Positions 12,301 through 23,439 are shown, numbered from the stretch's first letter. The stretch: 64,000 bases of DNA from Tethya wilhelma (GCA_964030475.1 CAXIPT010000003.1:1232369-1296368); one strand, 5' to 3'. Made by a program: numbers and translations. The notes: generated by a model from the letters alone, not told the origin.

Positions 12301-13238
12301 GAGATAAAGGACGTACACCTCTTCATTTTGCTGCTCAAAATGGTCACTTGGATACAATGAAGTATTTGATCAACACTGCAAAATGTAACTCTTCACAAGA
12401 AGACAATGCTAAATATACTCCTCTTCATGTTGCTGCTGGATCCGGATGCTTAGAAGCCATCAAATTACTACTAGACGACGGTTGTGACCCAAATTGTCAA
12501 AACACTGACGGTGCCACTCCTCTTCATAGTGCAGCTGCTGGGGGTCAATTAAACATAGTCATGTTCTATATTGAACAGTTGAAATGTGATCCAAACATCC
12601 CTGGTCCTAACAACAACACCCCACTTCATGTTGCTGCACAAATGGGTCATACTGATATAGTGAAGTATTTGATTGAGGATGTAAAGTGTAACCCTTCAGT
12701 GACTGACAAAAGAAATCAAACTCCTCTCCATCTTGCTGTTATGGGTGGACAACTAGAAGTTGTGAAGATACTAACTTCACTAGCTAGTTGTGACCTCTCA
12801 AGTAGGGACGCTACTGGAGATACAGCTGTTCACTGTGCCGCAGATTTTGGTCACTTACATGTGGTGAAGTTTCTTATGCAAGAGTTGAACTGTGATCCTT
12901 GTATAGCAGGACCTGTGGGTAGCACTCCACTTCATTCGGCTGCAGCATCAGGTCATTTGGATATAGTTAAGTATTTGATTGATGTTGTAAAGTGTAACCC
13001 TTCAGTGACTGACAAAGGAAATCGAACTCCTCTTACAGCTGCTGCTCTCAATGGACAACTTGAAGTTGTGAAACTCCTGACTTCAAAGCCTTACAACTGT
13101 GATCCAAATAGAAAGGATATGTTTGGGATGACACCTCTCAAGTATGCAGCACTTGTTGGGCACTTACATGTTGTTCAGTATCTGGTCATGGAAATAAAAG
13201 ATAACAGACAAGTACAAAATCCTTGTCTTGTAAGTTAG
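3084..13238 (+). CDS. ANK-A: membrane segments - 2A peptide - DEATH - ankyrin polyprotein gene (exon span)
   Basis: Seven exons can be joined with matching phases: ~3084-3351, 4814-5113, 6003-6188, 6322-6624, 6716-6841, 8868-9841 and 10140-13238. Junction phases are 1,1,1,1,1,0. The product would be about 1,780 residues before processing. In order it has a Pro-rich N-terminus and membrane segment, a second membrane segment plus a conserved soluble region, a third membrane segment ending in a 2A motif, a DEATH domain, a basic linker, a ~230-residue unknown domain, an Asp-rich hinge and about 29 ankyrin repeats. From the known action of 2A peptides I infer two products: a membrane protein of about 250 residues and a cytosolic DEATH-ankyrin protein of about 1,530. 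The start codon seen in the paralogs is absent, because the sequence changes at the N at 3057. This is the only copy free of internal lesions. Confidence 0.75.
3352..4813 (+). other. ANK-A intron 1 with small hairpin transposons
   Basis: No exon is seen. The intron holds TTTGGCGA/TCGCCAAATTT-bounded sequence (about 3800-4050), a likely decayed inverted-repeat element, and next to it the hairpin listed separately. Short frames around 4536-4724 look incidental. Confidence 0.4.
4052..4140. repeat. 89-bp near-perfect hairpin
   Basis: Arms at 4052-4083 and 4109-4140 are inverted copies of TTGGACACACCCATTAGTGG... with four mismatches over 32 bp and a 25-bp loop. It resembles a tiny inverted-repeat transposon or a cruciform-forming site, in ANK-A intron 1. 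Confidence 0.75.
4814..5113 (+). CDS. ANK-A exon 2 (membrane segment 2 and conserved soluble region)
   Basis: Acceptor TGTCAAG|G and donor AAT|GTAAGT bound a phase 1-1 exon. It encodes the hydrophobic LFSALTVLLYVAMVITVVFF, then about 60 residues including EKHRSSRLKDNHH, HLDLFWLTFGPDCEV and NVYATLTMKDLNSTE. That soluble part is nearly identical in ANK-B and strongly conserved in ANK-C (HLDFYWLDFGTDCEV), far better than the introns, which points to selection on the protein. I do not recognise a named domain. Confidence 0.75.
5114..6002 (+). other. ANK-A intron 2
   Basis: AT-rich, with no supported exon. A short open frame near 5576-5803 has no homolog in the other ANK copies and looks incidental. 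Confidence 0.5.
6003..6188 (+). CDS. ANK-A exon 3: hydrophobic segment ending in a 2A ribosome-skipping motif
   Basis: Acceptor CATACAG|TT and donor TTTCATG|GTGAGG make a phase 1-1 exon. It encodes TSSCSSVKRDDQTPP, a long hydrophobic run (LMMVVVSFFLQLSSLVLL...) and AGDVERNPGPFHG. The D-V-E-x-N-P-G-P core preceded by a Leu-rich helix is the 2A consensus, at which the ribosome fails to form the Gly-Pro bond and restarts at Pro. Here the 2A helix doubles as a membrane or signal-anchor segment, as described for N-terminal 2A-like signals of sea-urchin NLR proteins. The motif is unchanged in all three copies in this window (also 19225-19040 and 37261-37079). Confidence 0.88.
6322..6624 (+). CDS. 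ANK-A exon 4 (DEATH domain)
   Basis: This phase 1-1 exon follows the 2A exon after a 133-bp intron. It encodes a DEATH-fold sequence: DKWHEIGVQLEIPLPHLSSI, then a short helix, SEMLGYWLDG, and WESILDCLRAS...GLAEELQQKY. The spacing of Trp, the LGxxL-type helix and the MLxxWL-TxxxWxxLxxAL pattern matches DEATH domains, which assemble signalling platforms with other DEATH proteins. It lies immediately after the predicted 2A break, so it would be the N-terminus of the released protein. Confidence 0.8.
6716..6841 (+). CDS. ANK-A exon 5 (basic/acidic linker)
   Basis: A small phase 1-1 exon (acceptor TATGCAG|GT, donor AAATG|GTAATA) encodes GSARKRSRPSSTHFPEE... ending HVQAPQNG. The KRSRP cluster could be a nuclear localisation signal. 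ANK-C has a related region at about 36.1-36.4 kb (SASQDESD and HVQ-NG motifs); ANK-B appears to lack it, which the symmetric phases allow. Confidence 0.6.
6842..8867 (+). other. ANK-A intron 5 (2.0 kb)
   Basis: No exon is supported between the basic linker and the 8868 acceptor. The middle is occupied by a large fold-back repeat (7785-8412, separate entry). Open frames inside that repeat arise from it and are not counted as genes. Confidence 0.55.
7785..8412. repeat. Diverged fold-back element in ANK-A intron 5
   Basis: The outer arms are inverted copies: TCCTTAAGGTTACAGGGTAC... near 7790-7840 against ...GTAGCCTGTAACCTTAAAGA near 8355-8412. Inner blocks also pair: GGCGTCAGTTTATTTC at 7997 with AAACTGACGCCA at 8289, and GCAGGGCCAGATCTAT at 8068 with ATAGATCTGGCCCTGC at 8210. 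Arms of roughly 250-300 bp have drifted apart, so the element is old. The family is not identified. Confidence 0.65.
8868..9841 (+). CDS. ANK-A exon 6 (family-specific alpha-helical domain, Asp-rich hinge)
   Basis: Enters in phase 1 and leaves in phase 0. It encodes about 230 residues: a charged helical part (DEEMKKQEARLVKEFDHITG), SKYSSFFNYHIVKTIINGL, FRKYAKRSVFECP, a PFLVKVHHKGFERCSL segment, LILDSIVPGCLELALQ and the signature PLSSQQEEGLAALGVIKISAGTYQYPP. A hinge rich in Asp and His follows. The same domain occurs in ANK-B (18437-17726) and twice in ANK-C (35973-35149 and 33660-33450). I do not know a named domain for it. It may act as a helical linker between DEATH and ankyrin parts, comparable to regulatory segments of NLR-like proteins. 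Confidence 0.75.
10140..13238 (+). CDS. ANK-A exon 7 (about 29 ankyrin repeats)
   Basis: The acceptor TTATACAG|GATG continues the frame in phase 0. After DNPYEFDFEL come about 29 ankyrin repeats with the canonical TPLHxAA core. The middle repeats run in a higher-order cycle of three: GGHVDTMKYLID, GQLEAIKLLLDKGCDP, then GHLNVVEFFITELNFDPNIQG. The cycle is about 303-306 bp, so the array grew by duplicating triplets. Ankyrin arrays bind protein partners; the ligand cannot be guessed. The frame stops at 13238, but CTT|GTAAGT just before is a strong splice donor, so a further 3' exon is possible. An AATAAA lies at 13549. Confidence 0.85.
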   Translation, partial: DVGHRVYMDNPYEFDFELKRHNQKQPDGEENATRGTTTPLHIAAVHGKLDQVRILMDTQDASFNPLQKDHSGNTALHCAVQGHHLDVLKYFIETKQYNPTVLNSFGETPLHLAARLGHLDIVEYLISDQGVDPMCEDNIICITPLHAACIGGNLKTVEFLVKEFEKYLPVNQIMISDMTKDELTPLHSAALNGHTDIVKFIITELNCDPNIPGKDGLKPLHGAAYGGHVDTMKYLIDIAKCNPSQENTNLVTPLHYAAVYGHLKAIKLLLDRGCDPFCRNIDGNTPLHLAALTGQLNVVEFFITELDSDPDIPGDKGHTPLHNAAEGGHVDIMKYLIDIAKCNPSQENNDKLTPLHVAAAYGQLEAIKLLLEKGCNPSCRDINSNTPLHLAALNDHLNVVEFFIRELNYDPNIQGAEGATPLHGAAQGGHVNIMKYLIDIETPFQKECNCIYTPLHVAALHGRLEAIKLLVDKGCDPYCRTADSDMFTPLHIAALNGRLNVVEFFIQELNFDPNIQGGKGHTPLHCAAEGGHVDTMKYLIDMAKCDPSQKKSDGVTPLYTAAACGHLEATKLLLHKGCDPYCKSADSDIHTPFHNAAYNGQLNVVEFFIRELNFDPNIQGNKGRTPLHLVAEGGHVDTIKYLIDTANCNPSQEDNDKLTPFHIAVLRGQLNAIKLLLDKGCNPFCKTVKSDTPLHLAAFMGHLNVVKFFITELNFDPNIQGDKGRTPLHFAAQNGHLDTMKYLINTAKCNSSQEDNAKYTPLHVAAGSGCLEAIKLLLDDGCDPNCQNTDGATPLHSAAAGGQLNIVMFYIEQLKCDPNIPGPNNNTPLHVAAQMGHTDIVKYLIEDVKCNPSVTDKRNQTPLHLAVMGGQLEVVKILTSLASCDLSSRDATGDTAVHCAADFGHLHVVKFLMQELNCDPCIAGPVGSTPLHSAAASGHLDIVKYLIDVVKCNPSVTDKGNRTPLTAAALNGQLEVVKLLTSKPYNCDPNRKDMFGMTPLKYAALVGHLHVVQYLVMEIKDNRQVQNPCLVS

Positions 13239-13579
13239 TTTTACGTGTGACACTGATCACAACTTATAATAATTATATTATTAATGTATGGAAAATTATA
13301 AAAGATTATTGAGGTAAAAAAAAACCCAAAAAAACTGCTTGTAGTAAACTGTTATGTATAATTATACATCACAGCATGCAGGTATACATAATTGTTTTGA
13401 TTTAATTGTTTTCCTGTTTTGTTTTTTTTTTGTTTTTTTTCCCCCCACTAAGCCTTGATTTATGACACATTGTATCAGTTATTGTAATCCAAAACAACAT
13501 CATGCATACGATTGTTAGTTGTTAATAATGAATATTATTATTAACATCAATAAAATCAATTTGAGTCATATAATTTATA
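13239..13579. other. Region between the convergent ANK-A and HECT-1 3' ends
   Basis: AT-rich with T- and C-homopolymer runs at about 13420-13447, and an AATAAA signal at 13549-13554 that could serve ANK-A. No gene is seen. The homologous spot downstream of ANK-C (26840-27140) has the same convergent layout. Confidence 0.45.
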
Positions 13580-14702
13580 TATCGATGTCCTATAGTCTAA
13601 GTCATCATAATAGTCACTGCCACTTCTCCTCAGCATGTAGTTGTCCATGTCAGCGACAGTTTTTAATGGCGTAGCGAAGTCTCTCTGCTAAGATCTCCTG
13701 AGAGGAGTAGCTTGGAACATGAAGTTGAAAGAAACAAGTTTGAGCAGTTGGAAGGGAGTCATTGGACTGTGTGTGTGTGTGTGTGTGTGTGTGTCACCTT
13801 CAGCAGTACCATCACGATACCTGCATGAATGGGGAGAATAATGTGAAGAATGGAAGGCAAGTTTGAGAAAAACGTGCATGCATGTATACGGCTGCTTAAG
13901 AAAACAAACAAACAAAAAACAAGTAAGATTCAAGCTCAGCTATTTGAAGGTAACACATTTTGTACATAGAGATTTTTCTTTTAACTATTACAAATTTATA
14001 GCAGCCATTGTGCGTAATCCACAAAATTTAATGTTCTGTTTCGGGTATACAATGTACAAGTAGGAAATCTTAAAAAGAGGGATCAGGTACATACAAAAAG
14101 TTAAAGTGGTAAGATCGTATAGCTGACAACCATCTTGAGCATCTGTAAGTCGACTTCCTCACTCCCACACACAGCACTCTCCAACATCTTAGCAGAGAAG
14201 AGAGAGAGAAGAGGAACTGGGACAATGGTGGACATACCCTCACGGACTGCTGATACCTGAGGGGGAGGGGGGAAGAGATACCACCATTAATCATGTTGAA
14301 CTTTGAACCTACAGATAACTTGACATAATAACAAAATTTATTTGTTACCCCAATTGATGCTCATCAAAATACTATATATAGTCAATATTAACTCATGCAT
14401 GCTAATGATTACAGGGTTTCCCCTCTATCCACCCATTCCCTATGTAACCCCTACCTCTTCCAGGTCGTCAGTGGTGAGTGATATTCCAGCCAGTAGCTTC
14501 CACATTGGCTGGGCCAGGTGAAGGTCAAGAGGCTTCTTGGTTCTCATGGCAACTCCAAACAACACTCCTAGGAACTTCAAGTGTTTGATGTCTCGTGGAG
14601 AGCTACAGCTGGGATCAAAGACGAAACGATCTGTGTTGAAGCCACACTTGTTGCGAGCATTGGGAGTCTGGATTAGCAGCTTCACTACTCCTTTACTAGC
14701 TC
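13580..14702 (-). pseudogene. HECT-1: HERC-like HECT domain fragment
   Basis: Three exon remnants are visible. At 14702-14455: VVKLLIQTPNARNKCGFNTDRF... KFLGVLFGVAMRTKKPLDLHLAQPMWK, the N-lobe of a HERC1/HERC2-type HECT ubiquitin ligase. At 14256 to about 14100: GMSTIVPVPLLSLFSAKMLES...DLQMLKMVVSY. At about 13750-13590: the extreme C-terminus, SLPTAQTCFFQL...AERLRYAIKNCR. The stretch between the second and third remnants, which should carry most of the C-lobe, is absent. The last exon has a short deletion in the codons for the conserved CRSIDMDNYM, shifting the frame. I read it as a degenerate fragment. Three related copies lie at 26.2, 46.5 and 61.4 kb. Confidence 0.7.
13770..13795. repeat. 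(GT)n microsatellite
   Basis: About 13 uninterrupted GT units inside an intron of the HECT-1 fragment. HECT-4 has a (CA)n tract at the matching place (61326-61350). Confidence 0.9.
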
Positions 14703-15127
14703 CTGTTGGGATAGAGTATTATAGTTTACACTGTTGCAAAGTAAAGCCATAACAGCTCTTAGATTGACTATGAGGAGATATTAATTTTTAGAAGTGTGTA
14801 TTTATGTCATAATTTATAAACACCCATCACAGGCTAGCTACCTCAAACATCTATAGTCTCAGACTAGATTCATCATCTGCTCCCTGCCTATGAGGTAGAC
14901 CTTCCTTCACTAGGCAGTAGCTCTCTTACTGTACTTGCTGTAACTTCTCTGCATTTCTGTTTCCTGGCTCCAGTACTCAGATTCTGATTCCAATGACCTT
15001 TGACCTTTATATGACCTTTGACCTAGGTTCCCTCGCCTCACAGTGCAGCTAGTGCAACCGTCAAACACCATGGCAGGAAAAAATCAGTCGAATCTCGAGA
15101 AAGCAATGCAACCACTCGAGGAAGAGG
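14703..15127. other. Head-to-head HECT/DDX46 spacer
   Basis: The spacer between HECT-1 (-) and DDX46-1 (+) recurs, reversed, at 23.6/26.0-26.1 kb, 46.1-46.5 kb and 61.1-61.3 kb. Shared landmarks are the GAGCAGATGATGAAT...CTGAGACTATAG block and GACCTTTGACC repeats. It has no gene of its own, apart from the small start-like frame MAGKNQSNLEKAMQPL at 15070, which occurs in every copy and may be a 5' coding piece or leader. Confidence 0.5.
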
Positions 15128-17270
15128 TGAGAAAACATCATGGTGGCTGTCCAGGAGGAGGTGAAACAGATCAACACCATCACCACCTCGGAGAAGAAAG
15201 GAAAAACAGACCTCCAGTGGTGAGTTGAGATATAAACCATAGTGTGCATTATTTGGAATTGTCTCTGTAGCTGCATCATATACTTTGCAAACAAACTTCT
15301 ATGCATCCATTAAGTGCAGTTGCTCTCTTGTCTTTAGTCTCTTGTCTTCCTCCACTATATTATACCGACCATCCTTCCTGTGGCCTGGCATTCACCTTGT
15401 CAACTACTAGTGCAGGCTGTTTCTCTGAGTAATATCGTCCTGTCTAGTCAATAACATGTGTTCTCTTTCAAACATTTTAATTTTTAAGTAACCACACTGT
15501 ATGTACATAGATTCACTCCTTTGCCTATGACATCATCTCATCTCCTCTCTCTCTCTCTCCATCCAGGTAAGAAAGGCAGCACCACTGTGATCACTGTCAC
15601 CAAGATCAACGAGGACAAGACCAAGAGAGAAGAGCTCCTCCACAACGATCAAGATGCCATAGAGTACTCTGACGAAGAAGGAGGAGGCGACGAAGAACTG
15701 GCCACTGCTCTCTTGAGCATCGCGAAGAAAAACAAAAAGAAAGAGCTGCCTGTTGTCGACCACAGGACGATAGAGTATGAAGCGTTTCGTAAGAACTTTT
15801 ACGTTGAAGTTCCGGAGCTTGCTAAAATGACCCACGAAGAAGTGATGGCTTATCGGAGAGAGCTGGAAAACATCAAAGTCAAAGGTAAAGAGTGTCCCAA
15901 ACCAGTCAAGACGTGGGCACAGTGTGGACTCACCACAAAGATCCTAGATGTCATCAAGAAGAACAAATACGAGCGACCAACCCCTATTCAATCTCAGGCC
16001 ATACCTGCCATCATGTCGGGCCGAGATCTTATTGGGATCGCTAAAACAGGAAGTGGGAAAACGCTCGCTTTTCTCCTACCGATGTTTCGCCACGTTCTGG
16101 ACCAGCCTCCTCTTAGCTACAAAGACGGACCGATTGCTGTGATTCTCACACCAACTCGAGAATTGGCCATTCAGATTTACGAGTGCAAGAAATTCTGCAA
16201 ATCACTCAAACTACGTCCAGTCTGTGTCTACGGAGGTACAGGTATCAGCGAGCAGATAGCAGATCTGAAAAGAGGAGCTGAAATTGTCATCTGTACTCCC
16301 GGTCGAATGATAGACATGTTGGCAGCAAATAGCGGTCGAGTGACGAATTTTCACCGTACCACTTACGTAGTGCTGGACGAGGCGGATCGGATGTTTGATA
16401 TGGGCTTCGAACCACAAGTAATGAAGATTATCTCTAACGTTCGGCCCGATCGACAAACAGTCATGTTTTCGGCAACTTTTCCCCGTCAGATGGAAGCACT
16501 CGCTCGAAAGATCCTCAGCAAACCGATCGAAGTTCAAGTAGGAGGTCGAAGCATTGTCTGCAAGGACGTGGAACAGTCTGTGATTGTCATAGAAGACCAT
16601 CAAAAGTATTTCAAGTTGCTCGAGCTTTTGGGGATCTTTTACGAAAAAGGTAGTGTGCTTGTTTTTGTCGAAAAGCAGCATTCTGCCGATCAGCTCCTCA
16701 GAGATTTGATGAAATCTAGCTACCCCTGTCTTGCTCTTCACGGAGGCATGGACCAGTTTGATCGTGATTCTACGATTGCCGATTTCAAAAATGGCGTGGT
16801 GAAGCTGCTGGTGGCTACTTCTGTAGCAGCTCGTGGTCTCGATGTGAAACAACTCATTTTGGTCATTAATTACGACTGCCCCAATCATTATGAGGATTAC
16901 GTTCATCGTTGTGGACGGACAGGTCGTGCCGGGAACAAAGGAAACGCCTACACCTTCATTACGCCCGATCAACAAAAGTTTTCTGGCGATATCATCAAGG
17001 CTCTCGAGCTATCAGGAGTAAAGGTACCTTCGGAGCTCGAAGAAATGTGGAAGACGTACACAGATAAGCTAATAGCCGAAGGAAAGATGAAGGAGAAACG
17101 GAGAAGAGCTCCCAGGAGGATGTTGGCCATCGGGTACACGGGGAAGGGGTATAAGTTTGACGAAAAAGAAGCTGCAAAAGACACCGAAGCGAAACTGAAA
17201 CAAAAATCTGCTCTAGGCATGGCTGATTCTGATGATGAAGACGAATTTGCTCTACTAACAATTGATAAGN
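15128..17270 (+). CDS. DDX46: DDX46-1: Prp5-type DEAD-box RNA helicase, 3' truncated
   Basis: DDX46/Prp5 is a U2 snRNP-associated helicase needed for branch-site recognition. A small exon near 15134-15225 encodes [21 protein letters not shown]. The main exon from 15567 encodes [68 protein letters not shown], the Q-motif region [17 protein letters not shown], Walker [28 protein letters not shown], the FSATFP motif and motif [12 protein letters not shown], ending [14 protein letters not shown]. One Asn found in the other copies (QIYNECKKF) is deleted. At the N at 17270 homology ends, and the C-terminal ~180 residues present in the other copies are missing. I could not reconcile the phases of the two exons. 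Confidence 0.8.
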
Positions 17271-17418
17271 TCTTGCATTGAAGACATATATTCTTCGTCA
17301 CAGTCACTAAACTATACAAAGATCAGTGATCAGATTCCCATACATAACCAGCGCTTCACGCTTCACGGTGATCCCAACTGCGGTATGGTTGTGACCACCC
17401 CTTGATATTGCTGGTTAA
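17271..17418. other. Junction sequence after DDX46-1
   Basis: These bases match neither DDX46 nor ANK paralogs. They follow the N that ends DDX46-1 and lead straight into a large palindrome. This is probably an assembly or rearrangement junction. Confidence 0.4.
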
Positions 17419-17723
17419 CCCAGGTAGAAAATTCTTGCACGCTCACTTTGCAAGAAATTGCAAAATTTTGCCACATTGCAAAAAATTTGCAAGAAAGTGG
17501 CCAATTTTCTTGCAGGCATGCAAGAATCGTGCAAGAATCTTGCAAATCTTGCAATTATGCAAGTGCAAGTATTTTGCAAGCCCAGAATTGCAAGATTTGC
17601 AAGATTCTTGCACGATTCTTGCATGCCTGCAAGAAAATTGGCCACTTTCTTGCAAATTTTTTGCAATGTGGCAAAATTTTGCAATTTCTTGCAAAGTGAG
17701 CGTGCAAGAATTTTCTACCTGGG
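17419..17723. mobile_element. 305-bp palindromic element (138-bp arms)
   Basis: Arms 17419-17556 and 17586-17723 are essentially perfect inverted copies, starting CCCAGGTAGAAAATTCTTGC, around a 29-bp centre. The sequence is saturated with TTGCAAG/CTTGCAA words. It sits where ANK-B exon 6 stops matching its paralogs (after the codons for TYQYPP). No clear target-site duplication is seen. Confidence 0.85.
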
Positions 17724-20224
17724 TAGGAGGATACTGGTAGGTACCAGCAGAGATTTTAATAACTCCAAGAGCTGCTAGAGCTTCTTCTTGTTCAGTAGAG
17801 AGAGGGAATACAGCTTCATAAACAAATAAAGGAATGATGAAAGTTAGTTCAAAACATCCATATTTGATCGATTCAAGGGTTAGGACTCCTTCATGAACCC
17901 CACAAACTTCTGAAGTATTTATAACAAATCTTTCCAATGCATCAAAGGAATAGCTCTTAAATCTGTTGTCAACTTTAATCAGAAGTGTAATTTTGTGTTC
18001 ACTGTCAGCTGCAGAATTAGATTTTATGGTGCATTCAACAACAGAGTTTTTAGCAAATTGCTTTAAGTTTTTTTCATAGTTTTCAAGTTTTTGTTTATCT
18101 TCATCTGTTCCCAGCGATTCAATAATTTCCTTAACCAGTGGACAAAGAAAAAATGAACTGTAATCACTGATTATCAGCATAACTTCGTCAATTGTTTGTG
18201 CTTTTTGAAGGTCTGGTATACGATGTTGGAGAATTGGCTGTTGTGAGCCTTCATAAGCAGGTCGAAATGTTCCATAAGTTCCTATTTTTCCGACCACTTT
18301 TAAAATTGGTACATTTCTTCTTTCCAAGGAGTTGGAGATTGTGTCAACAAGATCTTGATATTTTCGTTCTATTTGTGTCATTTCCTTAATGATAGCTGCT
18401 TTAGAGGGGAAAGCCACTTGGACACTACTATCAATTGCTATAGAAAAGTGGAGGAGTTAATTGTTCATTGATTAATATTAAGTTTGGTATATGGAATTAA
18501 ATTTAGTGGACTCCCCCACTATTATAGTTTATTAAAATTTAAAACTGCTACAAAATAATGGATGTAGCATTATGCAGACTTATAATTAGACCATGTATGT
18601 ATTCATATTAAATTCATACACTACTTACCAGATACATGTAGTACTGAATTTGCCTGTGAAGAAAAAGGTTGTTCAAGTTGGGTACTTTCGTTCTCCAATT
18701 CTATGTGACACTGTTGTGAACTGGCAATCTTTGCAGCAATTCCATTTTGACCAACTAACTTCAGAGCATCTACTAAACTCTCCCAAGATGGCTGACCACT
18801 TGTAGTTAGAACACCATCCTCAGCTCGAAGCCAGGCAGCAACCATGTCTCCTGGTAGGTCCCACATTCGTTGTAGTTTGGGATAGATCAATCCCAGAGCT
18901 CCTCCCAACTGGATGATTTGTTCATTATTCAAGTCGTCTAAATACTGACACACTTGAAAATGATTATCCATTGTGAGAACTGTGAAGAGTAAAAATTCAT
19001 TTTTAGGAAGTGCACATGCACACATATTATTATACTCACCATGAAGGGGTCCAGGGTTTCTCTCCACATCTCCAGCTAGTAGGAGGAGCATTGCCAGTAG
19101 CACTAGAGAGGACAGCTGGAGGAAGAATGAGACCACTACCATCATGAGATCACGGGCAGTGGGAGGAGTCTGGTCATCTCGTTTCACAGAGGAACATGAT
19201 GAGGTACGAACATACCTCAAGATAGCTGGACACAATAAAAGACTTCATCAATAGAATTACAGGTTTACATAAAATTTAATGCATAATGAACAAGCTTAAA
19301 TGTACTGCACAAACACCCAAAGTAAAATACTCTTATCTTTACACTGCCTGCTCAGGCAAATTGTCTCTAGCGGGAAGGCCTGAGTATGAGACTACACATA
19401 CACACACACACACGCACACATAGCAGAGTATGCACACGGCTCAAACACGATATGCAACTTCCAACACTACAGTAACAATGGTCCGACATACATTCTGTGG
19501 AGTTCAAGTCCTTCATTGTCAGGGTAGCATAGACATTGCCAGTCTCTGTGTCATACATGACCTCACAATCAGGTCCAAAGGTCAACCAGAATAGGTCCAG
19601 ATGAGGTAGCTGCTCAGTCAGCATCCAGTGCGGATGGTTGTCTTTGAGTCTTGAACTCCTGTGTTCTTCAACACTAAAGAACATCACTGTTATCACCATG
19701 GCAACATAGAGTAGGACACTCAGAGCAGAAAACAGCAGTTGGCTCAAAAAATGGTCCATGAAGGAAGAGCTGATGTCAGCAGTAAATCCTTGTGGGGGTA
19801 AATAGTCAGTTACAGACAAAAATTAATGCCAGTGAATAAATAACTATGACAATGTCAATGGACTCATCAGCATTTAAACTGAAATCTAGCAGTTTGTTTG
19901 ATACAGTTAAAAAGATTTCAGTGGCCATAACTTTTTTCCTTTGTGCCTACCTGAATTGATATACTGGCTGGTATTCAGTGTGTTAGCTCCTGGGCCATTT
20001 ATCAGGTACATCATGATAGCCCAATACACTCTGTATAGCAGTGGTACACACAGTAATACCATGGCAGGGTAGTAGCCCTTCCAGTCGCTAGATGGAGGAG
20101 GTGGAAGGTCACTAATAGGAGAAGAGGACTTGAGACTGGGCCCGGGTCTCAGCGGTGATCCTTTCCCGGCGTTCAGAGAACCCGTTACTGCGCGCCACTG
20201 CTCAGTGGCAGTGCTAGTGGGCAT
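17443..20224 (-). CDS. ANK-B: membrane segments - 2A - DEATH - helical domain, no ankyrin array
   Basis: Exons (minus strand): 20224-19951, about 19790-19492, 19225-19040, 18979-18629 and 18437 to stop 17443, with phase 1 at every junction. The first starts MPTSTATEQWRAVTG, with SDLPPPPSSDWKGYYPA and a membrane segment. The second has LFSALSVLLYVAMVITVMFF and HLDLFWLTFGPDCEV. The third ends AGDVERNPGPLHG. The fourth is a DEATH domain (LGGALGLIYPKLQRM, DMVAAWLRA, SWESLVDALKL). The fifth is the helical domain ending ALGVIKISAGTYQYPP. The basic-linker exon is absent. The frame then runs about 95 codons through the palindrome at 17419-17723, giving a Cys/Gln-rich tail with no ankyrin repeats. It is either a truncated gene with a new tail or a rearrangement product. 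A further in-frame ATG lies upstream at 20320. Confidence 0.7.
18629..18979 (-). CDS. ANK-B exon 4 (DEATH domain)
   Basis: The intron before it is exactly 60 bp (19039-18980), has no stop and is a multiple of three, so its retention would keep the frame and insert 20 residues just after the 2A motif. The domain differs from the ANK-A DEATH domain far more than the flanking exons do, suggesting exchange or rapid change of this exon. Confidence 0.7.
19040..19225 (-). CDS. ANK-B exon 3 (2A motif)
   Basis: Acceptor GTCCAG|CT and donor TTCATG|GTGAGT bound a phase 1-1 exon. It encodes RTSSCSSVKRDDQTPP, the same hydrophobic helix as ANK-A and AGDVERNPGPLHG. Only the residue after the break-point proline differs (L instead of F). 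Strong conservation of the 2A core supports function. Confidence 0.85.
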
Positions 20225-20656
20225 GCTCAGAACTTGTAATCGAACAGTTGCAGTACGCAAGCAAAAACTCCACAAAGGAGACAATCTCATATACTGATAC
20301 AACCAATTGAAAACTATCACTGAGCTTAATACAATAGACTATACGCTTTTAACAATTAACACTGCTTTTAGTGTTGACTTGCGTTTTTCAGAACCTGGCT
20401 ATTTATATCGGTGCTACATCTGGCGAGCAGATGTAAAGTGGGTGGAGCTGATATTGAATTCATGTTTACAGGCGCTAGGCCCACCTAATTATCTCAATGT
20501 TTTACGTCATTAAGAGACAATGAATAGCATTATAAAATCATTATTTGTGTTGGTATGCAGTAATAGGACCAATTTTAACCATAAAAGATATCAATTTTAA
20601 GAAAATGTGCACAAACAATTCAGATAATTTATTCATTATTATACACAGACTATCAT

Positions 20657-23080
<2,424 letters not shown>

Positions 23081-23439
23081 CTGGATGGATGGGGAGAGAG
23101 AGAAGAGAAGAGATGATGTCATAGGCAAAGAAGTGATTCTACGTACATACAGTGTGGTTACTTAAAAATTAAAATGTTTGAAAGAGAACACATGTTATTG
23201 AGTAAACAGGACGATCATATGACTCAGAGAAATGGCCTGCACTAGTAGTTGACAAGGTGAATGCCAGGCTACAGGAAGGATGGTCGGTATAATATAGTGG
23301 AGGAAGACAAGAGACAAAGGACAAGAGAGCAACTGTACTTAATGGATGTATAGAAGTTTGTTTGCAAAGTATATGATGCAGCTACAGAGACAATTCCAAA
23401 TAATGCACACTATGGTTTATATCTCCACTCACCACTGGA

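Noticed and set aside
13228..13238. A definite extra 3' exon of ANK-A via the donor at 13229
   Set aside because: The donor is good, but no convincing downstream exon was found before HECT-1, so the stop at 13238 is kept.
16211..16975. Long antisense frame (254 codons) opposite DDX46-1
   Set aside because: It is the mirror of a strongly conserved helicase; similar antisense frames appear opposite every DDX46 copy and have no domain.
17402..17778. Overlapping frames on both strands through the 17.4-17.7 kb palindrome
   Set aside because: They come from the inverted repeat reading the same both ways. Only the frame continuous with ANK-B exon 6 is mentioned.
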